Assembly (NCBI GenBank): GCA_964438735.1
Contig: CAYTLW010000011.1
Span: 39,444-103,443, forward strand
Length of the DNA stretch: 64,000 bases
Origin: CAYTLW01 sp964438735
Lineage (GTDB): Bacteria > Myxococcota_A > UBA9042
Reading direction: 5' to 3'
The first letter of the stretch is position 1, and each line of letters starts with the position of its first letter. The notes below the pieces were generated by a model that had not been told where the DNA came from, did no database searches, and worked only from the letters and a program-made list of their open reading frames with translations. Shown here piece by piece: positions 34,731 through 41,851 of this stretch. A program made the position numbers and the translations under genes.

Positions 34731-34762
34731 CGCAGCCAACGCCTGGCCATCGGCTGGCTGCG
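34731..34762. promoter_or_regulatory. Bulged inverted repeat between the activase and RNase H genes
   Basis: CGCAGCCA (34731-34738) pairs with TGGCTGCG (34755-34762). An inner GCC/GGC pair (34741-34743 with 34752-34754) extends the stem after a two-base bulge, leaving an 8-base loop. It lies 62 bp upstream of the activase ATG and 89 bp upstream of the RNase H ATG in the 182-bp divergent spacer, so it may be an operator for either gene or a leader hairpin. No convincing promoter boxes were found in the spacer. Confidence 0.5.
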
Positions 34763-34851
34763 CGCCGCCGACCACCTTGCCACCTGCGGCTCGGGCCGGC
34801 ATCTTCGCCCCTCGTCGCACCTGACGCGACGTCGCCATCCGAGGCCCAGTC

Positions 34852-35565
34852 ATGCCCGAGTTCCGCTGCGTCGTCTGCGACACCCCCTTCAACCTCCCCG
34901 ACGCCGTGCTGGAGCGCTATCCCGGCTGGAAGCCGCGCTATTGCCGCGAGCACAAGGGCGGCAAGGGCGCCTCGAACGCGTCCAAGACCCCGCGCGGCAC
35001 CCGCGATGCGCCCACCCGCCTGCCCCCCGGCGCGGCCGCCGGCAGCGGTCGTGGTCGCGGCCGTGGCAGCGGCGGCACCCGCGAGGAGAACCTGCCCGTG
35101 GCCGAGGTCCTGCGCCGCTACACCGGCGGACCCCAGGACGGGCTCTTCACCGACGGCGGCTGCACGCCCAACCCGGGTCCCGGCGGCTGGGGCGCGGTCT
35201 GGGTACGCGATGGGGAGATCGTCGAGCAGCGCCACGGCCACGCACCGGATACGACCAACAATCGCATGGAGCTGAAGGCGCTGATCGAAGCGCTGCGCCT
35301 GCTGGATGAAGACGCCGAGGTCACCGTCTACAGCGACTCTCAGCTGTGCATCAAGACCATCAACGAGTGGGCGGTGGGCTGGGAGCGGCGCGGCTGGAAG
35401 CGCAAGGGCGGCCCGATCAAGAACCTGGAGCTGGTCCAGGAGCTGTACGCGCTCAAGCAGCAGCGGCCGAAGGTGCGGCTGCAGTGGATCGCCGCCCACA
35501 GCGGCAATCGCTGGAACGAGTACGCCGATTCGCTGGCTTCGGCGTGGACCCGGTCGGAGCTCTGA
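34852..35565 (+). CDS. rnhA: Ribonuclease HI with N-terminal zinc-finger-like extension
   Basis: 237 residues, against about 155 for plain RNase HI. It cuts RNA in RNA-DNA hybrids (R-loops, primers). The C-terminal catalytic domain (about 95-235) has all four acidic residues: D101 (F-T-D-G-G), E140 (N-N-R-M-E-L), D162 (Y-S-D-S-Q) and D226 (N-E-Y-A-D-S), plus the catalytic H216. The N-terminus has a C-x2-C (C6, C9) and a later Y-C-R-E-H (C31, H34), suggesting a small zinc finger, then a Gly/Arg-rich linker (60-75) that could bind nucleic acid. It has GAGG before the ATG and is convergent with the lipoprotein gene, 3 bp between stops. Confidence 0.95.
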   Translation: MPEFRCVVCDTPFNLPDAVLERYPGWKPRYCREHKGGKGASNASKTPRGTRDAPTRLPPGAAAGSGRGRGRGSGGTREENLPVAEVLRRYTGGPQDGLFTDGGCTPNPGPGGWGAVWVRDGEIVEQRHGHAPDTTNNRMELKALIEALRLLDEDAEVTVYSDSQLCIKTINEWAVGWERRGWKRKGGPIKNLELVQELYALKQQRPKVRLQWIAAHSGNRWNEYADSLASAWTRSEL

Positions 35566-35568
35566 CGC

Positions 35569-37197
35569 TCAATTCGCCGCCGCGACCGACATCTTGACCA
35601 GCAGGAGCTGGTTGGCCGTGTCCTTGGCCGTGTTGACGTACTCCGACTTGCCGGTCTTGAGCACGCCCTGCAGCTCGGCGTTGCTGATCTCGGCCACGCC
35701 GATGGGATCGTCGCCATAGAGATCGGCATCCCATAACGTCACCCGCACTCGCACCTGGGCCGTGAGCGCGACGCCCTGCCAGCCGGGCGGCTTGGGCGGG
35801 CCGGGGAAGATGGGGGTGAAGGTGTCGCTGGTCTTGTTCTTCTTGGTCGCCAGCGGGATCTCGGCGCTCCATTTGCCGCCCATGAAGATCTGCGCCGTGC
35901 CGTAGGGATCGGGCCGCGCCATGGACTGCATGGCCGGCTTGCCGACGAACTTCAGGATGCCCGTCACCGCCAGCCCCCAGCCAGCCGAACCGATGGCGCC
36001 CACCAGGCCTCCTGCCAGGTCGGCCAGGGCGTCGGCGTCTTTCTGTGACGCTGCGCTGCAGGTCAGGCCATCCCACTGGCAGCGGTCGGCCTTGAACGGC
36101 GCCACCACCGCCGAGGTGATCTGGATGCTCACCACCTTCACGCCGGTGCCCGCCTTGCAGGAGATGGGGTTCTTGCCGCTGGGATCGGCACAACTGGCGG
36201 CGCACTTGGCCTTGTCCACGCAGTCGTAGAATTTGCTGTCGGCGTTCCAGCCGCAGACCTTGCCCGACTGGCACTGGATGGTCTTGAGCGTGCCCGACTC
36301 GCAGAACTGCAGCACCTGGTTGACCCCGCAGCAGCCCTCGTAGCTCACCCCCTGGCAACCGGGCGCCGGCGGCGTAACGCACTTGCCTGATTGGCACGAC
36401 TGGCTGGCGTTGCAGGTGCCGCAGGTCTTGCCGCAGCCATCCGAACCGCAGCTCTTGCCGGCGCAGTTGGGCGTGCACGGCGGCGCGCCCTTGCAGTTGC
36501 CCTGCACGCAATTCTGGTCGGGGCCGCAGACGCCGCAAACACCGCCACAGGCGTCATCGCCGCAGGTCTTGCCGGCACACTTGGGCGTGCACGAGGGCGT
36601 GATGCAGAGGCCGTCGGTGCAGACCTGCCCGCCAGTGCAGCCGCCGCAGGAGCCGCCGCAGCCGTCGGGACCGCAGTTCTTGCCGGCGCATTGTTTTACA
36701 CAGCTGTTCTTGTCCTGGCAGTTGCCCTGAACGCAGGCCTGGTCGTTGCCGCAGAGACCGCAGACGCCGCCGCACCCGTCGTCGCCGCAGGTCTTGTTGT
36801 CGCATTGCGACGTGCAGCCCGTGGTCTTGCACATGCCGGCGACGCAGTTGGCGTTGGCCGGGCAGGTGCCGCAGATACCGCCACAGCCGTTGTCGCCACA
36901 GGCCTTGCCAGCGCAGTTCGGCGTGCATCCGCCGCCGGTATCCACCACGCCGCCGCCGGTATCCACCGCGTCGCCCGAGTCCGCTGTCCGCCCCGTGCCC
37001 CCGTCGGCCGCTGTCCGACCACCATCGGCCGCTGAACCCGTGTCGATGAGCGCATCGCCGGTGTTGTAGACCACGCCGCCGTCGCCGATCTGGCCATCCG
37101 GCAGGGGCACGTAGGGTGCGCCACCGCCGGCTGATGTGCCGACGCATCCGGCCAGCAAAGCGGCTGTGATCACAAGGGGTCCGAGGGCGTTCTTCAT
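35569..37197 (-). CDS. Cys-rich repeat lipoprotein with C2-like C-terminus
   Basis: 542 residues with a type II signal peptide ending L-L-A-G-C (C18 lipidated). A Gly/Asp/Thr-rich linker is followed by five tandem Cys-rich repeats of about 36 residues (roughly 90-275) with the pattern C-x3-C-x3-x-C-G-x-x-x-C-G-x2-C-G-x-C. This is a repeat type common in myxobacterial surface proteins. A further Cys-containing stretch leads to a C-terminal region (about 380-540) with 'V-R-V-T-L-W-D-A-D-L-Y-G-D-D-P-I-G-V-A-E-I', the look of a calcium-binding C2 strand pair. It is probably an outer-membrane, cell-surface protein; adhesion is a guess. Confidence 0.85.
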   Translation of the reverse strand: MKNALGPLVITAALLAGCVGTSAGGGAPYVPLPDGQIGDGGVVYNTGDALIDTGSAADGGRTAADGGTGRTADSGDAVDTGGGVVDTGGGCTPNCAGKACGDNGCGGICGTCPANANCVAGMCKTTGCTSQCDNKTCGDDGCGGVCGLCGNDQACVQGNCQDKNSCVKQCAGKNCGPDGCGGSCGGCTGGQVCTDGLCITPSCTPKCAGKTCGDDACGGVCGVCGPDQNCVQGNCKGAPPCTPNCAGKSCGSDGCGKTCGTCNASQSCQSGKCVTPPAPGCQGVSYEGCCGVNQVLQFCESGTLKTIQCQSGKVCGWNADSKFYDCVDKAKCAASCADPSGKNPISCKAGTGVKVVSIQITSAVVAPFKADRCQWDGLTCSAASQKDADALADLAGGLVGAIGSAGWGLAVTGILKFVGKPAMQSMARPDPYGTAQIFMGGKWSAEIPLATKKNKTSDTFTPIFPGPPKPPGWQGVALTAQVRVRVTLWDADLYGDDPIGVAEISNAELQGVLKTGKSEYVNTAKDTANQLLLVKMSVAAAN

Positions 37198-37282
37198 GCC
37201 CGCAGGGTAGCAGTGCCACGTTGGGCGGGCAATTCTTCGCCTGGTTGCCCTGTCGCCCTGTCGCCTCGTCGTCCCTTCGACG

Positions 37283-38308
37283 TCAATCCCGTCCCAAGCG
37301 GGCCACCGCCATGGTGATTCCGAAACCGACCACGATCAGGCCCAGCGCGGAGGCCACCTCCAGCACCGACGGGCCGAAGAACTCCGTCGGGTACTTCTCA
37401 GGCGACAGCTTTTCCAGCAGCTCGGCGGTCATCTCGCGGCCCTTGAACATGGCGCCCAGCGCAGGCTTGACGCCATGCTGGAAGGGCCACAACCCGACCA
37501 CGGCGCCCACCAACAGGCCCAGGAGCACACCCAGGGTGGGCTTTTCGTAGCGCACCAGCAGGACCTTGAGCAGGTTGCTCACGGCCACCACGCCCACGAC
37601 CACGCCGATACCCACCGGCAGGACCACCCCCAGGGCGGGCTCCCACATGGCCGCGATGTCGCGCGCCTTGAGCGCCTGCACGACGGCCTCGATGCCGCCG
37701 AGGATGGCCACGTACTGGCCCAGCACCAGGAGCAGGTAGCCGCCGCTGACGCCTGGCAGGATCATGGCGCTGGCCCCCGCCAGGCCGGCGATCAGCAGCA
37801 TCACGAAGCTGCCTTCATCGCCTCCCCCGGCGCCGGCGCCGCTGGTCTGGGCCAGGGCCAGAGCCGCCATGGCGACGAATCCGGCGACCGCGCCGATCCA
37901 CAGGCTGCGGCTGGCCGGCCGGGCCATGCGCCAGACCACCGGCACACCACCCAGGGTCAGGCCGATGAAGAGGCTGTACATGATCCAGCGATGGTTCACG
38001 ACCAGGTCTTTGACCGGACCGGCCAGCAGGCCAATCGCCAGCGCCGCGGACAGCCCCACCGAGCCCAGCACGACCATGGACGGCCAGCGAAACTTCAACG
38101 TCGTCACCTCGGCGATGGCCTTGATGAAGCGCGGATAGACCCCCGCGGCCAGCAGCATGGTGCCGCCGCTGATGCCAGGCACCAGGTTGGCCAGGCCCAT
38201 CAAGACGCCGCCGACCACACCCCGTGTCGCCAGGGCGCCGCTGCCCGGCGCGTTATCCGCCTGCTTGTCGTCGCCTGCCTGCGTCGGCTCCATCGATGTG
38301 TCGCTCAT
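37283..38308 (-). CDS. DUF368 membrane protein (PopT-like undecaprenyl-phosphate translocase family)
   Basis: 341 residues from the ATG at 38308, which begins a short hydrophilic N-terminus before the first membrane segment; the frame above it is spurious. About eight or nine hydrophobic segments are visible, with the family motif 'G-x-A-N-L-V-P-G-I-S-G-G-T' near the start and an echo 'I-L-P-G-V-S-G-G-Y' in the second half, typical of an inverted repeat. DUF368 proteins have been identified as translocases that return undecaprenyl phosphate across the inner membrane for reuse in wall and O-antigen synthesis. Assignment to the family is firm; substrate is inferred. A 25-bp palindrome lies 53 bp upstream. 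Confidence 0.92.
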   Translation of the reverse strand: MSDTSMEPTQAGDDKQADNAPGSGALATRGVVGGVLMGLANLVPGISGGTMLLAAGVYPRFIKAIAEVTTLKFRWPSMVVLGSVGLSAALAIGLLAGPVKDLVVNHRWIMYSLFIGLTLGGVPVVWRMARPASRSLWIGAVAGFVAMAALALAQTSGAGAGGGDEGSFVMLLIAGLAGASAMILPGVSGGYLLLVLGQYVAILGGIEAVVQALKARDIAAMWEPALGVVLPVGIGVVVGVVAVSNLLKVLLVRYEKPTLGVLLGLLVGAVVGLWPFQHGVKPALGAMFKGREMTAELLEKLSPEKYPTEFFGPSVLEVASALGLIVVGFGITMAVARLGRD

Positions 38309-38360
38309 GGCAATCCTCGCGCGCCCCGGCCAGCGGGCGGCACTCCATAGCATGAGCGCG

Positions 38361-38385
38361 CATGGCGGTCGAATCGATCGCCATG
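38361..38385. promoter_or_regulatory. 25-bp near-perfect palindrome (operator candidate)
   Basis: CATGGCGGTCGA (38361-38372), a central A, and TCGATCGCCATG (38374-38385) are reverse complements at 11 of 12 positions, with no room for an RNA loop. This is the form expected of a dimeric repressor or activator site. It sits in the 197-bp divergent spacer, 53 bp from the DUF368 start and 121 bp from the methyltransferase start. The other part of the spacer has no clear feature. Confidence 0.65.
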
Positions 38386-38505
38386 CCGGTACGTTGGGGG
38401 ATCATCGCCGGTCGGCGCACGGGACGGGAACCGGCGGATTGCGGGAAAGTTGTCTGACCGGTCCAGAGTACGGCACACTCCACCTGCGGCGAGACCGGGG
38501 CGACG

Positions 38506-39297
38506 ATGGCGGCCATGCAATTCGAACCAGCGATGACGCCGCGCGCACCCGCGACCGCGATCGCCCTGTCCTGCGCCCTGTTGCTGTGGCTCAGCCTGTT
38601 CACCGCCTGCGGCCCACGCCGCGCCGGGCCCAAGCCTTTCAAGCCCGCCACCGCCACTTCCGAGGCCCCTGGCCGGGACTTCTGGCAGATGCCGGCGGTG
38701 ATCGTCGACAAGATGGGCCTGCGCCCCGGCATGAAGGTCGTCGACCTGGGCGCCGGCACCGGCTATATGCTGCCCTGGCTGTCCAAGGCGGTTGGGCCCA
38801 CCGGCAAGGTCTACGCGGCCGAGATCCAACCGGCGCTCGTCCACCTGCTCGAAAAACGCATCGTCCGCGACAAGCTCACCAACGTCGAGGTCGTCCTGTC
38901 CACCGCCACGGACGTGCCCATCGCAGGTCTGGTCGACCGGGTGCTGGTGTTGAACACCTACATCGAGCTGTCCAACCCCATCGCCCTGCTGCGCGCGCTT
39001 CGCCTGCGCCTGAAGTCCACAGGTCGCCTGGCGGTCATCGATCACCTGCCCTACGCCGACATCCCCGGGCCACCGGTGGCCGAGCGGCTGCCCCTGGACA
39101 CGGTCATCGCCGAGGCCCGCGGCGCCGGTTTTGTCGAGTCGCTGCAGTTCAAGGTGCTGCCGCGGCAGTACTTCGCCATGTTCATCAACTTCGAAGAGAT
39201 CGACGCCAGCAGCGATCCAGACGCCCCCGAAGTCGGCATCCCCCTGCCGCCGGCGGCGACCCGAGCTCGCGCCCCAGCCGGGGCGAAGAGCCCATGA
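38506..39297 (+). CDS. SAM-dependent methyltransferase, probably exported or lipid-anchored
   Basis: 263 residues. The Rossmann methyltransferase core starts near 65: motif I 'V-V-D-L-G-A-G-T-G-Y-M', then 'V-Y-A-A-E-I-Q' and a motif IV/VI region with 'L-V-L-N-T-Y-I-E-L'. Oddly, the N-terminus has a hydrophobic segment (about 17-32) ending 'L-F-T-A-C-G', like a lipoprotein signal. This is unexpected because SAM is cytoplasmic; similar exported methyltransferase-like proteins of unknown role are known in myxobacteria and proteobacteria. Two downstream ATGs (38515, 38533) are also possible. The stop overlaps an ATG (ATGA) of the next frame, but the lamin-tail gene more likely starts at 39306. 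Confidence 0.78.
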   Translation: MAAMQFEPAMTPRAPATAIALSCALLLWLSLFTACGPRRAGPKPFKPATATSEAPGRDFWQMPAVIVDKMGLRPGMKVVDLGAGTGYMLPWLSKAVGPTGKVYAAEIQPALVHLLEKRIVRDKLTNVEVVLSTATDVPIAGLVDRVLVLNTYIELSNPIALLRALRLRLKSTGRLAVIDHLPYADIPGPPVAERLPLDTVIAEARGAGFVESLQFKVLPRQYFAMFINFEEIDASSDPDAPEVGIPLPPAATRARAPAGAKSP

Positions 39298-39305
39298 GGA
39301 GTCCC

Positions 39306-39947
39306 ATGAGCGCAATTCGCGGCGGCCACAGGGCCGCCCTCCTGCTGAGCGTGGCCTGCCTGTGGACCACGCCGCTGGCCTGCAGCAATGGCGACGGCAC
39401 CGCCGACGCCGGCAGCGACGCCGGCAGCGTGGACGGTGGCACCGGAGATGCCGGCGACGTCACCACCAACGACACGGGCGCCGACGCCGGCAAGGTGGAC
39501 GTGCCGACGGTCGACCTGCCGCCGGTCTTCATCAACGAGCTGGCCGCCAAGGGCTCCGCCATCGGCACCTTCAACCCCACCGGCTCGGATTGGGCCGAGC
39601 TCTACAACGGCAGCGATGAGGAGATCTCGCTTCAGGACTGGCGAATCATCGACAGCAAGAGCAAGGGATTCGGAGCGGCCTTCACCCTGCCGCCGAGTAC
39701 CAAGCTCGCGGCCAAGGGCTACCTGGTGGTCTACTTCAATCACGAAGGCGCCGGCACCCCGGTCATCGACAAGAAACTCGGCGGCGACGAAGCGCTTTCG
39801 ATCTATCATCCCAGCGGCGCGCTGGTGGATGTGGTCAACTGGGAGCCGCCCGACAGCGTGCCGAAGAAGAGCTGGGGCCGCTCGCCGGATGGCGGCAGCG
39901 TCTTCGTGGTCTTCGACAAACCAACGCCAAACGCTGCCAACAACTAG
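39306..39947 (+). CDS. Lamin-tail-domain (LTD) lipoprotein
   Basis: 213 residues from the ATG at 39306, which follows GAGGAG; an ATG at 39294 overlapping the previous stop is the alternative. A signal sequence (about 10-26) ends 'P-L-A-C-S', a weak lipobox, followed by an Asp/Gly/Thr-rich linker. The LTD fold (about 80-213) is shown by 'P-V-F-I-N-E-L-A-A-K-G', 'D-W-A-E-L-Y-N-G-S-D-E-E-I-S-L-Q-D-W', 'Y-L-V-V-Y-F-N' and 'S-W-G-R-S-P-D-G'. Bacterial LTDs occur in exported nucleases and surface proteins; no enzyme domain is present here. It is probably surface exposed. Confidence 0.87.
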   Translation: MSAIRGGHRAALLLSVACLWTTPLACSNGDGTADAGSDAGSVDGGTGDAGDVTTNDTGADAGKVDVPTVDLPPVFINELAAKGSAIGTFNPTGSDWAELYNGSDEEISLQDWRIIDSKSKGFGAAFTLPPSTKLAAKGYLVVYFNHEGAGTPVIDKKLGGDEALSIYHPSGALVDVVNWEPPDSVPKKSWGRSPDGGSVFVVFDKPTPNAANN

Positions 39948-39969
39948 ACGCACCCGCCCGGAGTCCCAC

Positions 39970-40635
39970 TTGTCGCATCCGATCCACATCGGCCCGTCGC
40001 TCCTGTCGGCCGACTTCGCCAACCTGGCCGCCGCCGCGCGCCTGGTCCAGGAGGGTGGCGCCGACTTCCTGCACGTAGACGTGATGGATGGCCACTTCGT
40101 GCCCAACCTCACCATCGGCCCGCCCGTGGTCTCCTCCCTTCGCCCCGTCAGCGACCTGCCCCTGGACTGCCACCTCATGGTGGAGGATCCGGACAGCCTG
40201 CTCGACGCCTTCGCCGCCGCCGGCGCGACCTGGCTGAGCGTGCACGTGGAGGCCTGCCGGCACCTGCATCGGACCATCAGCCGCATCCGCGAGCTGGGTA
40301 TGAAGCCCGGCGTGGCACTCAACCCGCACACCTCGTGTTCGGCCATCGAACCCATCCTGGTGGACGTGGATTTCGTCCTGGTGATGAGCGTGAACCCCGG
40401 CTTTGGCGGCCAGTCCTTCATCGCCTCCGTGCTGGACAAGGTGCGCGCCCTGGACGCCTGGCGAAAGGCGCATCGACCGGAGCTTCGCATCGAACTCGAT
40501 GGCGGCGTGCATCTGGGCACCATCGCCGCCGCCCGGGAGGCTGGCGTGGACTGGTTCGTCGCCGGTTCTGCGGTCTTCGGCGCCGACGACCCGGCCGCCG
40601 CTATCGGTCACCTGCGCCGCGCCGCGGGGGCCTGA
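39970..40635 (+). CDS. rpe: Ribulose-phosphate 3-epimerase
   Basis: 221 residues, the usual size. It interconverts ribulose-5-phosphate and xylulose-5-phosphate in the pentose phosphate pathway. The start is a TTG at 39970, preceded by GGAG; there is no in-frame ATG at the right place, and the frame above belongs to the lamin-tail region's shadow. TIM-barrel motifs: 'I-G-P-S-L-L-S-A-D', 'H-V-D-V-M-D-G-H-F-V-P-N-L-T-I-G', 'H-L-M-V', 'M-S-V-N-P-G-F-G-G-Q-S-F' and 'L-D-G-G-V'. The metal and catalytic Asp residues are present. It lies 3 bp upstream of the aldo/keto reductase. Confidence 0.96.
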   Translation: MSHPIHIGPSLLSADFANLAAAARLVQEGGADFLHVDVMDGHFVPNLTIGPPVVSSLRPVSDLPLDCHLMVEDPDSLLDAFAAAGATWLSVHVEACRHLHRTISRIRELGMKPGVALNPHTSCSAIEPILVDVDFVLVMSVNPGFGGQSFIASVLDKVRALDAWRKAHRPELRIELDGGVHLGTIAAAREAGVDWFVAGSAVFGADDPAAAIGHLRRAAGA

Positions 40636-40638
40636 GCC

Positions 40639-41742
40639 GTGGTCAGCGAGCTCATCGGCGCCCGGCCCTGGGCGACCGAAGCCGGCACCGCCCGCTTCGT
40701 GGAGCGGCATGGCAAGGGTCTCGCCGAAGACGCCTGGACCCACATCGCCCGATTGCAACTGAGCTCCATCGGTATTGGCACCTATCTCGGCGCCGTCGAC
40801 GACGCCACTGACGAGCGCTATGAGGCCGCTATCGTCGAGGCCGTGCGACGCGGCATCAACGTCATCGACACGGCCTCCAACTACCGCCTGGGCCGCTCCG
40901 AGCGGGCGGTTGGCCGCGCCTTGACCACCTTGAAGGAGATGGGCGAGATCTATCGCAGCGAGGTGCTGATCGCCTCCAAGGCGGGTTTCGTCGCCGGTGA
41001 TGGACAGCCGCCCGCCGATCCGCTCGCGTATGCCATGGAGCAGACCGCCGGCGCCGGCCTGGCCGAGCCCGAGGAACTCTGCTGCGGCTGCCACTGCATG
41101 TCGCCGGACTATCTGGCTGCCTCCATCGAGCGCAGCCTGCAGCGACTGGCCATCGAGACCCTGGACGTATGTTTCGTGCACAACCCGGAGTGCCAGCTCC
41201 ACCAGGTGGATCGGCCCACCTTCATGGCCCGCCTGGGCCGGGCCTTCGAAGCCCTGGAGCGCCTCGCCGATGATGGCCGCCTGCGGGTCTATGGCGTGGC
41301 CACCTGGACCGGCCTGCGCGCGCGTCCCAATGAGCGCGACTGGTTGTCGCTGGCCGATCTCTGCGCCCTGGCTGAGGAGGTCGCCGGTACACGCCATCGC
41401 TTCCGCGCCATCGAACTGCCCTTCAACGTGCGCATGCCCGAGGCGCTGACCCGCAACAACCAGCGCGTCGAGGGGCAGGATTGCAGCGCCTTCGAGGCCG
41501 CCCGACGGCTGGGCATGGTCACCTTCGTCAGCGGCACCCTGCAGCAGGGCAAGCTGGCCCGCGGGGCAGACGGCGGTGGCAAGGCGCTGCAGCTGGCCCG
41601 ATCGGTACCCGGCGTGACCAGCGCCCTGGTGGGCATGAGCGATCCGGCGCACGTGGTCGACAACGCGAGCTTGCTGGCCGGGGCGCGTCTTTCGCCGGCC
41701 GGGGTGACCGCGGCATTGGCTGCCGGACGTGCCTTTCTCTAG
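40639..41742 (+). CDS. Aldo/keto reductase family protein
   Basis: 367 residues with a GTG start 3 bp after rpe, so probably one transcript. The NADPH-dependent reductase barrel has the tetrad D (V-I-D-T-A), Y (S-N-Y-R-L-G), K (I-A-S-K-A) and H (C-F-V-H-N). The N-terminal 25 residues precede the barrel and an unusual Cys cluster 'C-C-G-C-H-C-M' lies in the loop after the lysine strand, which is not typical of plain reductases and might bind metal. The substrate is unknown; context offers sugar phosphates only weakly. Confidence 0.9.
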   Translation: MVSELIGARPWATEAGTARFVERHGKGLAEDAWTHIARLQLSSIGIGTYLGAVDDATDERYEAAIVEAVRRGINVIDTASNYRLGRSERAVGRALTTLKEMGEIYRSEVLIASKAGFVAGDGQPPADPLAYAMEQTAGAGLAEPEELCCGCHCMSPDYLAASIERSLQRLAIETLDVCFVHNPECQLHQVDRPTFMARLGRAFEALERLADDGRLRVYGVATWTGLRARPNERDWLSLADLCALAEEVAGTRHRFRAIELPFNVRMPEALTRNNQRVEGQDCSAFEAARRLGMVTFVSGTLQQGKLARGADGGGKALQLARSVPGVTSALVGMSDPAHVVDNASLLAGARLSPAGVTAALAAGRAFL

Positions 41743-41851
41743 ATGGCACAAGGCGCCCATGTGGCGGTTTTTATTGCTCATGGCGGTCGCCGTTCGGATG
41801 CCGTAGTCTCGGGCCCTCCCGCTCCGACCCACCCGCGCCTGAGGTCCGTCC

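Noticed and set aside
41754..41773. Hairpin followed by a T-run after the aldo/keto reductase
   Set aside because: The stem is only 4 bp (CGCC with GGCG); the T-run is real but the structure is too weak to call a terminator.
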